Positions 12,371 through 23,457 of a DNA stretch of 64,000 bases are shown in pieces. A program made the position numbers and the translations under genes. The DNA comes from Tenrec ecaudatus (lineage: Eukaryota; Chordata; Mammalia; Afrosoricida; Tenrecidae). The stretch is from positions 124,001 through 188,000 of the forward strand of contig NW_027458594.1 of the NCBI RefSeq assembly GCF_050624435.1, given 5' to 3'. Each line of letters opens with the position of its first letter. Position 1 is the first letter of the stretch. The notes below the pieces were generated by a model that was not told the DNA's origin, did not search any database, and saw only the letters and a list, made by a program, of their open reading frames with translations.

Positions 12371-12596
12371 TGATAGGAGAGTGGGTCCTAGTCGCGCAGT
12401 GGTACTGGGCTGCCCAAGGCCAGGGTGGTGGTTCGGAAGCAGCATTAGGGCAGGAGGAAGTGGCTCTGCCTTCACGGGAACGTACAGCATTGACAAGTCT
12501 GCAGAGGAGTTGGACTCTGCACTTAGGGTCACTATTAGTTGCGAAGACTCGGTGGTAGTGGTTTTTATAGACAGACAGACAGACAGATAAAAATTT
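12371..12596 (+). mobile_element. AfroSINE, sense, with CAGA-repeat tail
   Basis: The head reads gggtcctagtcgcgcagtgg, typical of AfroSINE. The body keeps the tRNA-like then tRNA-unrelated layout and ends in a short (CAGA)n run at 12571-12590. It is followed at once by an inverted copy. Confidence 0.75.
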
Positions 12597-12599
12597 AAA

Positions 12600-12792
12600 A
12601 AGAAGCTCACGGCCATTGAGTTGATTCTGTCTCAGAGCAAACCTGCAGAGCAGAGTAGAGATGCCTCATCTGGTTTCCGAAGCGGTGAGGCTTTATGGCA
12701 GCAGAAAGCCTCATGGTTTTCCCCAGGGCGGTTTCCAACTGCCATTCCCCTGTGCAACCCATTGTGCCCCCAGGACTCCTTGAGGGTTTGAG
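12600..12792 (-). mobile_element. AfroSINE, antisense
   Basis: Antisense AfroSINE. It begins with the tail complement (ggccattgagttgattctg) and ends with the head complement (gcccccaggactcct). Together with 12371-12596 it forms a tail-to-tail inverted pair with almost no spacer. Confidence 0.85.
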
Positions 12793-13011
12793 ACTTTAAA
12801 AAGTTATCATAAAAATGGTATTAAGAAGAAATGCAAAAGTTGCATGAGATGTTTGACTATGTGTGCATATTGACACATAATGTGTGTGTGCTTGTATCTA
12901 CAGAGTTGACTGAAAAAACATGAAACAAAATGTTATTGGTGGTTATTTGAGGTAAGTAACTAGAATAGTTGTTCTTTTCTTCTCTGTGGTTTTGTAGTTT
13001 TCTTAAGTGGA

Positions 13012-13140
13012 ACTCTAGTTTTGCAATGGTTAAAGCTCTTGACTGCTAACAGAAATTTCAATCAAATTGCCTGCAAAGGGTGTTGGGGAAGGCAGGTTAT
13101 AGTGCCTAAAGATTCTAAAATGATAAAAACAACAAATAAA
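13012..13140 (+). mobile_element. Truncated AfroSINE
   Basis: Head region only: gcaatggttaaagctcttga followed by ctgctaacag, then a degenerate body and an A-rich end. It lies just upstream of the NUP42 pseudogene. Confidence 0.55.
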
Positions 13141-13159
13141 TATAGCTATAAAACTTATC

Positions 13160-13690
13160 TTCGGTCACCGGAGCTGCCTACACCTTCAGTTGCTTGGCTT
13201 TGCCTTCGTCTCCGGCACTTGGTGAAGATCGCTCTGAGTCCATGGCCATTTCTCAGTTCTTCCTTCAAGGCCGGTGCAGCTGTGGAGACCAGTGCTGGAA
13301 GGAACATCTTGGAGCCAGGGGATGGGCGAGGGACGAAGGACGGCACCAACAGTCCTCAGGTAGTACCAGAGCGGATATGATGCCTCAAACCAGAGGCACT
13401 CCGGTGTCCTCCAGCCAACTCCTTTTCCCAAATCTGCGCCACGTGGGAGCAGCGGAGATCAAGAGAAGTCATCAGTAGGTTCTTTTCAGTTTGGAGACTC
13501 AGCCAGCAGTACCAGCAGGGAGGTAGCCTCTCAGAACATATTCGCATCACTTAGCACCGATGAGCAGAAAGATGAAAAGAAACTTTGGAAGGAATTGTAA
13601 AAGATATGGAAGTCCATGAATCTTCAGGGCAGTGGAAGTTTTCTGTTTATTCACCAATGAAAGATAAACCCAACATTTCAGGCACTTCTT
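13160..13690 (+). pseudogene. NUP42: Processed pseudogene of NUP42 (NUPL2, nucleoporin-like 2)
   Basis: NUP42 is a small FG nucleoporin on the cytoplasmic face of the nuclear pore that helps mRNA export through GLE1. Here 13242 begins [20 protein letters not shown], matching the N-terminal CCCH zinc finger with its Cys and His positions kept. In another frame comes [18 protein letters not shown], then [18 protein letters not shown]. After a 1-bp deletion near 13588, which creates an apparent TAA, the frame shifts to [19 protein letters not shown] and PNISG. Coding parts that would lie in different exons are contiguous, and 5'-UTR-like GC-rich DNA precedes the ATG, so it looks retroposed. The C-terminal FG repeats are absent. 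It is inactive. Confidence 0.85.
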
Positions 13691-13754
13691 GCTATGAAAT
13701 TCTCGACAAAGACATCCCAAAACTAAGTTTTTGGACATCTTAAGTTTTCTCGAG

Positions 13755-13970
13755 GGCAATGAATACACAAATGTGCTTTACACATTTGATGTATGTATGG
13801 ATTGTGATGCGTTGTATGAGCCCCTAGTAATATGATTTAAAAAAAAGAATTTAAGAAATGAATGAGGGTAATGAATGTACAAATGTGCTTTACATAATTG
13901 ATGTATGTGTGGATTATTATAAGAGTTGTATGAGTCCCCAATAAAATGATATAAAAAAAATTTTTCTCCA
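13755..13970 (+). mobile_element. Two tandem copies of a short L1 3'-end unit
   Basis: Two head-to-tail, roughly 95-bp copies of the terminal L1 tail are each recognisable by tgaatgtacaaatgtgctt-like text, a gatgtatg motif and a final ccccaataaaatgat-like end. An A-rich linker joins them, and poly-A follows the second. No longer L1 3' UTR sequence precedes the first copy. Confidence 0.75.
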
Positions 13971-13974
13971 TGAG

Positions 13975-15640
13975 ATAAAGGAAAACATGGTAACATTTTC
14001 AGAAGAATTGAAAAAAAAACAATAGAAGGACAAAACAAGGGGCTTAGTAAGGAGCTAGAAACCTTAAATAAAAAGCTTAATAATGAAATAACAGAAATAA
14101 AAAGCATCTAGGAGAAAGCAGAAGTAGCATGGAAACCATGCAAGGAAGAGTCAGTGAACTAGAAGATGATGATTCTGAGATTACTCAGTTTGAAGGCCAT
14201 GAAGGAAAAATGAACAGGGCATGAGGGTTCTGTGGGACTACATGAAGAGAAACAATATGCACATAACAAGAATTCCAGAAAGTGAACAGTGGAAATGATG
14301 TCAGGAAGATATTCTTGAAGAAATAATCATAGAAAAATTTCCAAATCTGGAACATGAGATGATTATCCAAGATGCTCCATGAGCTCCATATCGGTTAAAC
14401 CCTAAGAGAAACACCCCAAGACACATCAGAATCACACGTACCAGGTAGCAGGATAAAGAAAGCCTTTTGAGAGCAGCACAGAATAAGGGAAGTGTCACTT
14501 ACAAAGGAGCATCAATCATTCTAAGTGCTGATTTCACACCAGTAACTATGCAGGCAAGAAGGCAATGGTGTGACATTAACAAACTCCTGGAAAAAAAAAA
14601 CCAACAACTATCAACCAGCAATAATTTACCCTACAAAATACTCATTCAAAAGTGAGGGTGAAATTAGTATTTTCCCAGATAAACAGAAATTACGGGGATT
14701 TTAAACCACCACAATAGCTGTACAACGAGTGTTCAAAGGAGGTCCCTAGAAAGAAAACATGACCCCAGCCCAATAATCCAAAGTGTTGGCACTAAATAAC
14801 CACCTGAATGCATATAATAAATTTACAGTGAGATGGGATCTGGACTACACCATTGTAATTGCCAACCTAAAAATAAAATGGAGGTGGTTGCTATAGATAA
14901 GATAACTTTCAGGTGTTAAAAGGAATAGAAGTGGTTTGGTAATAATTATCCATAAAAATAATGACAAATGAAAAAATTAATTCCTAAAAATAACTCCACT
15001 TTGAGGAGAAAGGGATGTTTAATAAAATGTTTGACATACTTCTCTACTGATAAATAATTGCAGTGAACATAAATGGATTAGATATTCGAGTGAAGAAGCT
15101 GGTAGATTGGACTGCAAATATGACATGGGTATGTGACAAGGGGCACATCTTAAGCACAGGTGCATAGACAGATTAATGTGGGGGTGGAGACACTATAAAG
15201 TAAGCAGTAATACACAGTGAACAGTGGCGATGTTAATATAGGACAAGTCATAAGTGAAAACTTATTATGCGCCAGAAGGACATATGTACCACCTTTTGAT
15301 GGTGGACGGAACAGTTTTAAAAGGGAATAAAGAACCAGAAGACCTGCATAATATTAGCCATTTTGACTTAACAGATATACAGCACACCACTCAACAGTAG
15401 CACAGTACACACTCTACTTCATTGCACATGTGTTTGGTGTAGACCATTTTTAGACACAGTAAATATACATAAGTCTTAAAACATTTAAACTTAAAAGTGT
15501 CTAATCTGACCATAATAGAATGAAGCTACAAGTCAATAAGGGAAGCTAAATACATTTATGGAAACCAAAACACTATTAAAATTACAAATCCATTGAATTA
15601 TCAATGAAACCAAAAGGAGTACATAGAATCCCATTTTTTA
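13975..15640 (+). mobile_element. LINE-1/HAL1 remnant, ORF1-like plus ORF2-like sequence
   Basis: The ORF1 protein region is readable through frameshifts: a leucine/glutamate-rich coiled-coil part, then IIIEKFPNLE, LNPKRNTPRHIRI and the diagnostic TYKGASIILSADFTPVTMQAR near 14500-14560. Downstream DNA to about 15630 resembles the region around the L1 ORF2 endonuclease and the linker. HAL1 (half-L1) is an alternative to L1, because the ORF1 part is the better preserved. It is inactive. Confidence 0.7.
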
Positions 15641-16768
15641 ATGAGAATGTAGTCAAAGGTAAAAATCATTACTTAATTTATTGAGTCTTGATCCTAGAGT
15701 ACACATAATTTTAGTAGCTTATGTGACAGATTGGGAAGGCTATTTAATGTGCCTTGCTGCAGACCTAAATATGATGAGTAGTTTCCAGAAAGCACTTTTG
15801 GGACTGAGCTGTGTGTTGGCCTATTTGATTCACAGACCATTCTTGTTGAAAGAATGAGCAGACAGGTGATGATTATTTAAACATAATCACTTGTCAGGCA
15901 TCTTCTCAAACTGCCTATAACTACAAATAAACAACTGGCAGTGTTCATTGCCATGACAATATGTAAATTACTACGCAGACAAGATTGTGGATAACACTTT
16001 CTTGCCACCAGCTTCTCTTCTGTTGAGATAGATGCTGACATTAACTTATGTACTTTTTGAGTAATAGCATGCAAGCATTTAGAAGTAATGTGTATCACAT
16101 TACTTTGTGAACCAACATCTTCCAGATGTTACTAAATATTCATCATAAGTCAATGGGTCCAATTGATTTTAATGTCATAGTATAAAAAATGTATTGGTGA
16201 AACTATCATTTGCTGAGTTTGGGTATTATATCAGAGTTGTACTCAGTTATTAAAATCTTCTATACTCAAAATTATATCCTGAAGTCATCTTAAAAGTTAA
16301 CCCACCTGCCTGAGCATTATGCTATTTTAACATCAGTCTATTTGGAATCAAATTTACAATACATACTTAAAAATTAGAGACTTTATGGGGTAATGACTTT
16401 GTTCATGAAAAAAGGGCAAATGGTTGTACAGGTTAAAAAACAAGCATGATCACCAAATTGTAAAAGTAAATACTTTTAGTGTGTATGCTCTCAACAAAAG
16501 AAAATTAGGAAAATCTTCCCTTTTCAAAACAAACCAAAAAACCTACCCTTATTATAAACCAATAGTCACGTAATGCCTCTTACAAAAATTATTAATTATT
16601 CACTGCTTTATATGTACATATTAAAATTGCATTAAATATTTGTACATATTCATATGCTGTGAAGTAGTTGTAATTAATTGTAGTACATACACAAGTTTGA
16701 TTTTGTCTAGAAATAAGTTATGACATATAATTCAATGGAAAGATTTTATTACCACTAAGAGTTTTAAA
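15641..16768. other. AT-rich DNA, nothing recognised
   Basis: No repeat or gene was recognised. A 73-codon minus-strand frame at 15877-16098 has no motif. Confidence 0.5.
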
Positions 16769-16769
16769 A

Positions 16770-16955
16770 GCATCCCTGGTGAAGCAGTGGTCAAAACACT
16801 AACTGAAAGATAGGTGGTTCAAATCCACCAGCCACTCCCCGAGAGAGGATGGCCTCCCTCTTTTTCAATTCCCCTCTACCAGGCATGATGTCCTTCTACA
16901 GGAACTGGACTCTCCTGACAAAAAATGAAAACACTGCCATTGTTAATTCCAACTT
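16770..16955 (+). mobile_element. AfroSINE, sense, degraded
   Basis: The head reads catccctggtgaagcagtgg. The body includes aggtggttcaaatccaccag. The 3' half is replaced by text like the antisense RTE tail (gcatgatgtccttctac), so the copy may be chimeric. Confidence 0.65.
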
Positions 16956-16961
16956 ATATGT

Positions 16962-17085
16962 ACCAAAACCAAACCCAGTGCCATCAAGTGGATTCTGACT
17001 CAGAGATCTCGATAGAGAGTTTCTGAGACTTTACAGGAAGAGCCAGCCTCCCCTTTCTCCTGTAGAGCTCACTGTGGGGTTAAAC
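16962..17085 (-). mobile_element. AfroSINE, antisense fragment
   Basis: It starts with the tail complement (cccagtgccatcaagtggat) and continues to the middle of the body. With 16770-16955 it is a second sense-then-antisense SINE pair. Confidence 0.75.
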
Positions 17086-17179
17086 ATCTCGATTTATTGC
17101 TAGGCTATCAATATCATGACATTGTTTAAACTATTTTTAACAAGAGACCAAACATATTCATTTTTTTCCTCAACCTCAA

Positions 17180-18715
17180 AAACTGTGAAGTGGGAAAGGG
17201 GGAGGCGGGGTAAGAAGGGGGTGCTAACCAACCCAGAGACAGGGGAGCAACATGTGATCCAAGATCAGTGGCAAGGAGGGAGTGAGAGGCCTAGTAAGGA
17301 TTCAGCAAGGGCAAGGTAACTGAGAGAAATTACTGAAATCCAAATGAAGGCTGAGCATGATAGTGGAACAAGAGGAAAGTAAAAGGAAATAGAGGAAAGA
17401 GCAAGGTGACAAAGGATATTTATAGAGGTCTAAAGACTGGAATGTACATATGTAAATATATTTATATGAGTGTGGGGAAACAGATCTATGTGCATATATT
17501 TATAGGTTTAGTATTAAGGCAGTAGATGGACATTGGGCCTCTATGCAAGCACTTACTCAATGCAAGAACACATTGTTCTATTAAATTGGCATTCTAGGAT
17601 GCACACCTTCTCTACACGATTGATGAAGAAAAATGTGTGCATAAGCAAATGTGGTGAAGAAAGCTGATGGTAGCCGGCTATCAAAAGATATAGCGTCTGG
17701 GGTCTTAAAGGCTTGAAGAGAAACAAGCGGCCATCTAGCTGAGAAGCATCAAAGCCCACACAGAAGAAGCACACCAGCCTGTCTGACCACGAGGTATAGA
17801 AGGGACCAGTTATCAGACATCAAAAAATTAAAAATCATATCAGTGGGTGCCCACCTTCCTGATATGATCACTGAAGACAAACGTGTGCATAAGCAAATGT
17901 GGTGAAGAGAGCTGATGGTGCCCGACTATTAAAAGATATAGCATCTGGGGTCTTAAAAGCTTGAAGATAAACAAGTGGCCATCTAGTTCAGAAGCAACAA
18001 AGCCACATGGAAGAAGCACACCAGCCTGTGTGACCATGAGCTGTTGAAGGGATCAGGTATCAAGCATCAAAGAACAAAAAATCATATCATTGTAAATGTG
18101 GGTGAGTGCAGAGTGGAGACTCAAACCCATTGTTAGTCAACCGGACACCCCTTACTGAAGGGTTGTGGGGAGATGAGCCAGTAAGGGTGCAGGGTAGCAA
18201 CGATGAAACAAATAACTTTCCTCTAATTCTTAAATGCTGCTTCCCCCACCCCCCACTATTATGATCCCAATTCTACCTTACAAATCTGGCTAGACCAGAG
18301 GATGCACATTGGTAGAGATAGGAACTGGAAACACAGGGAATCCAGGACAGATGAACCCTTCAGGACCAATGGTGAGAGCGGCGATGCCTGGAGGGTAGAG
18401 GGATTGTGGGGTGGAAAGGGGTAACTGATTAATAGAATCTACATATAGGCTCCTCCCTGAGGGATTGACAACAGAGAAGAGGGCTGGGGGAGATGTCAGA
18501 AAGTGTAACATATGACAAAATAATAATAATAATAATTTATTGATTATGAAGGGTTCACGAGGGACGAGGAAAATGAGCAGTTGATATTAAGGGCTCAAGT
18601 ACAAGGCAAATGTTTTGAGAATGTTGATGGCAACAAATGTACATATGTTCTTGACACAGTGGATGTATGTATAGATTGTGATAAGAATTGTAGGGGCCCC
18701 AAAAAATGATTTAGA
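17180..18715 (+). mobile_element. L1 3' UTR/tail copy with an internal ~248-bp tandem duplication
   Basis: Long sense copy of the afrotherian L1 3' UTR. It ends with the recurrent gatggcaacaaatgtac, gatgtatgtatag and an AATAAA-less, A-rich end near 18710. Between about 17620 and 18065 a unit of about 248 bp occurs twice (gtgtgcataagcaaatgtgg at about 17635 and 17883; ctatcaaaag-type text at 17678 and 17926). Copies at 57.1-57.4 and 61.1-61.4 kb have this unit once. No ORF2 sequence is attached. A short (AAT)n lies near 18524-18537. Confidence 0.8.
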
Positions 18716-19465
18716 AAAAATGGTGAAGAGAAAAGCAGCAGAGCTAAACTTACGAACATGCAATTTGTCCTTCTACAGCAACTGGCTATGGGGGATAGTG
18801 GGAACCCAAAAGCCAACTGCAGAGTGTCTGGTCAGACTGAGCCACTGGCTGATCCGTTCCAGCCACAGGCAAGAGTCTTAAACAGCCTTCCTATGAGGCA
18901 GAGACCACTGTAACCTTGACTATGCTGGATTGAACTCAATGCTCGGTCAGTTGACCTCCCAATAGACACAACTTGAATTTGTTCTGGGGGCAAGTATCTC
19001 TTACTGGTCCCATGACAGAAATTTCTCCCCTGGCTTTTTGAATGTTGATGGGGTCTTTCCCTTCTTATGCACTATTTATATTTTTGTCTTTATGTTATTA
19101 CGAATTTTTTTCCTTACCACCTTAGTGTGATTTTGTTTTTATTGTTTCTGTTGGGTCTCCCAGCTATGAAGTTCAGGAGGAATGGATACATAATGGTAAT
19201 AATGGATATAAAGAAATGTAGGGAATACAGGGGATGATAAGGAGGGAAAGGGGATTTCAGGAGGAAATAATGGAAGGGGTTTGGGGGGGTGGGGACGCAG
19301 GACTAGAACTGAACTCATTTTAAAGGTAGCTTAACCAGGGAGGGGGTGGCCAGCTGCTCTAACATTGATGTGGTGATGATTGTACAATTCTCCTTGATAT
19401 GACAGAATGATGGAATTATATGATATATAAATTATGTACCAATACAACTGCTGGAAACAAATGAT
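18716..19465 (+). mobile_element. Possible further L1 3'-end sequence
   Basis: Text near 19060 and 19360-19460 (gtgatgattgtacaattct, then an AT-rich end and an A-rich terminus) resembles another L1 3' end type in sense orientation. The first 250 bp were not recognised. Low confidence. Confidence 0.35.
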
Positions 19466-20687
19466 ATAGTTATGCCATATAATCTGAGAGATCCTCTCTA
19501 GGTTTTATCAGAATCTTAGGGAAATCTTAGAGGTATCAGGGCATAGAAATTAGCTGTTTACCTCTGAGTCACCCTTCTTTGCATTTCAAAGACTAAAGAT
19601 AAAATTCTATTTAACTTGCAGTTCTAGAGTCCTCTAAATTAATTGTTATGAATTTTACCTGGTTTTCCTGCTTTCTATGGGGGTGTGAGAAGTGGGCTGA
19701 ACTGCTTTATGGAGTCTCTTCACAATTAGTATTGTCTCATCGAAAAGTTGTATTTTTTTAAAAAAGAGTGGTTCCTATATATTCTGATACTATAGGATTA
19801 AACCTCTGAAGTACAATTGTGGAGGCTGAGTATTTTATATAAGTACATCAATGCTTTTGTTTAAAACACATCCACGAAATGTTGTCACTAAGTTAGAAGA
19901 GGTTTCTGAGGTACTACCTGTTGATATGCTAATGATTGTCTGAAGTACTAGATTTTCCAGTTAGAAAACTTACCTTTTTAGAGTCTAGTATAAAGCTACT
20001 GAAATGAGAGCTTTTGTCTTATTTTCAAATGGATATCTTATTTATGTGTCTAAGTAAATCACTTGCAAGAGATTCACCTTGATATCATGACACAGGGATT
20101 TTCTTTTTTTTTTCCTACCCGTCCCCCTTCCTCAGGGATTTTCAATATCTCTATATCATTTTCTTATGGTCATTAGGTCTATTTCACTTCTGGCAATGAG
20201 AATCCTGATTACGGTTTTATTATGGAAACCAAATTTCTAAAGGATACAGAAAAGGAGGGTGGGGGTTGAGAAAATAGTAGTGAGAGTCCTTGGGCAGTAC
20301 AAGGAAGGAATCCAGAACTTAGCTTGTAACTCAAAATTTGGTGGTTTCTGTCTAACTAGATGTACCTGGTGATCTACACCCAAAGAATTAGCCACGGAGC
20401 AACGTTCTCTGACACATAGTTTTCTGTATGGCAGCCATTTCTTTTCTCTTTCCTTTTCCTGCATCGATTTACTCCTTATTCTGTAGTTCTCATATATGGG
20501 CATCTCTTGCCTTAGAACGCTCTCTCTTACTTTGCACATACCATGGTATTCTCCTAAATTGATTTCATTTCTTCAATTTTCCTGTCATCTCTACTTCCAG
20601 TGTCACCGCCGTCACTCTGGTCTTCGTCATTTCACACTCAGATTCTGCAATCGTCACTTCACACTGCTTCCTCAACAACAAATTGTA

Positions 20688-20718
<31 letters not shown>

Positions 20719-21608
20719 CATTTGTTGATCCTAGGTTAAAAAAAACCTTGGGATGGGCATTGGGATCCTTGAATACCTTGCTAGAGTAATGTTTCACAGT
20801 AAGACAGCAATTACATAATCATTTCATATTCTATTTATTATTGAAAAACTATAAAATGAGAATTCCATGTATTTGAAATATTTAAACTCAACTACCAAAA
20901 ATTACAAAATCAATTTCTGTTTATTCCACCCACCCTTGATACCATTTAAAATTGAGAGCAGCTTTGTATTGTCTTTACAAATGGCTTAAGGCTGCCATCT
21001 AGTGGCTTAGAAACATAAAAATTTCTATGACAATGTTTTCATTGAATACCTCCTAACACCTTTTTCATAATTCGAGGTATGTATTGAGATATGGATGTAT
21101 GTAGTGAATTATTTTATATGACTCTTCTATCCATAGTCCTTGTAACCCACCAAGGGAATATGAAGGAGTATGAGAACTGGGAATATTTTCTCTTTTCCTG
21201 ATTAAGTCTGGGTAAAAGAAGGTGGAGGATGATGCTGGTAAGATTAAATTATTCAGTTAAGAAGAATTAAAAGAGTTTTTGTTTCATAGCATTTTATACT
21301 CAAGACATTCCTATATCAAAAATTTGACCAGTTGAATTCCTATCTTTTATTTCTAATCATTTTCTTTGCAATAGTTACACAGCTGGAGAATAATTTACAG
21401 TTTTTATTAGAACTGGCACCAGATTTAGGCACCATTGAAATCCAGCTAATTGGATTTTCATGCTTACTTGTGACTGAAATTCTATTCAACTATCCTAGTG
21501 GTTAGTTCCTGGAAAAAGGAAAGTGGTTCAATTGCCCCCTGGCATTGGCCAATGCAATTTTAAATATATGTTCACAGACACATACACACACACCCCTCTA
21601 TTGTTTGT
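19466..21608. other. AT-rich DNA, no gene recognised; short (TA)n
   Basis: Contains a (TA)n at about 20688-20715. A 100-codon minus-strand frame (20237-20539) shows no motif. I see no repeat family with confidence. Confidence 0.5.
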
Positions 21609-22386
21609 CATACTGTGGTGGCTGTCTTATTGCTGTGATGCTGAAAGCTATGTCACCAGTATTTTAAATCCCTATAGAGTCACCCAAATTGAACAGGTCT
21701 TAGCAATTTCCAGACTAAGAACAGATAGTAGTTGGAAAAAATAATCTTGATGCAGAAATGAAGGTCGATATAACTTGATAGAATTTTATAAGATCAGCAA
21801 CTTCTCCATTGCAAATGTTTTCTTCTCTTTCAACAAAATAAGTAACAACTGTACATATGGACTTTGCTTAAGGGAATGCACAGAAATCAAACTGACTACA
21901 TCTGAGGGAAGAGACAGTGGAGAAGCGTGATATAGGTAGCCAAAACAAGGCCAGACACTGAACAGAACATCAATTTCTCCTCTATAAGATTAGCTTAAGG
22001 TTGATAAAGTTAAAACAAGTACACAAGAGGCAACATATACTCTTGACTATATTTTACCTTAACTTTGAGAAGAGCTCAAAAGCAGACTGGACTCACTGAA
22101 CAATACTGACTGCAAAAATGACAAGCTGAGGGAGAAATCAATAATATCAAACATGAAGAAGGAAAAGGCCTTTACAAAGACGGGAACGAAAGAAGAGGTC
22201 AAAGTGGATGTCAGAAGAGACTCGGAAACTTGCGTTTGATCATATAATAGCTAAAGCAAATTGAGGAAATCATGACGTGAAGTGGCAGCCAGAGAAGTCA
22301 AAGTCAAGTATTATATAATGAAATATACGAAACTCTGGAGTTTGAAAATCCAAAAGGAAGAAAACACACAGCATGAAAGAACTGAA

Positions 22387-23457
22387 GTGGCTATCAAAAG
22401 GTATAGTATCTGGGGTCTTAAAGGCTTGAAGATAAACAAGTGGCCATCTACCTGAAAAGCAGCAAAGCCCACATGGAAGAAGCACACCAGTCTGTGTGAC
22501 CACAAGGTGCAGAAGGGACCAATTATCAGACATGAAAGAACTAAAATCATATCAATGGGTGCCCACCTCCCTGATATGATCAATGAAGACAAACGCGTGC
22601 ATAAGCAAATGTGGTGAAGAAAGCTGATGGTGCCCAGCTATCAAAAGATATAGCGTCTGGGGTCTTAAAGGCTCAAGGATAAACAAGTGGCCATCTAGCT
22701 CAGAAGCAACAAAGCCCACATGGAAGAAACACACCAGCCTGTGTGACCACGAGCTGTCAAGGGGATCAGGTATCAAGCATCAAAGAACAAAAAAAATCAT
22801 ATCATTGAAAATGTGGGTGAGTGCAGAGTGGAGACCCAAAGCCCATTGGTAGCCAACCAGACACCCCTTACTGAAGGGTTGTAAGGAGGAGATGAACTAG
22901 GGAGGGTGCAGGGTAGCAACGATGAAACATAATTTTCTTCTAGTTCTTAAATGCTTCCTCCCCCCCACCCCACTATCATGATCCCAATTCTATCTTTCAA
23001 ATCTAGCTAGACCAGAGGATGTACATAGGCACAGATAGCAACTGGAAGCACAGAGAATCCAGGACAGATGGCTCCTTCAGAACCAGTGGTGAGAGTGGAG
23101 AGAATGTGGGGTAGAAAGGGGGAAGTGATTGCAAGAATCTACATATAGCCTCCTCCCTGGGGGAGGGTCAGCAGAGAAGAAGGCTGGCAGAGACATCAGA
23201 CAGTGTAATATATTACAAAATAATAATAATTCATAAATGATGAAGGGTTCAAGAGGTAGGAGGATTGGGGAGGGAGGGTGAAAATGAGCAGCAGATATTA
23301 AGGGCTCAAGTAGAAGTCAGGTGTTTTGAGAATGATGATGGCAACAAATGTACATAAGTGCTTGACATAATGGATGTATGTATGGATTGTGAAAAGAATT
23401 GTATGAGGCCCCAATAAAAGATAAATAAATAAATTAATTAATATAAACTTAAAAAAA
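22387..23457 (+). mobile_element. L1 3' UTR/tail nested in the RTE copy, with 12-bp TSD
   Basis: A sense L1 tail of 1071 bp is flanked by a perfect 12-bp direct repeat, gaaagaactgaa, at 22375-22386 and 23458-23469. It ends in an A-rich tract. It begins inside the first unit of the same ~248-bp tandem duplication seen at 17.6 kb (ctatcaaaag at 22391 and 22638). Perfect duplication of RTE sequence on both sides proves it inserted after the RTE copy. Confidence 0.9.

Noticed and set aside
17620-23300. CRISPR-like or satellite array from the recurring ~248-bp units
   Set aside because: Only two units per locus, and both loci are L1 3' UTR copies. No spacers and no array.
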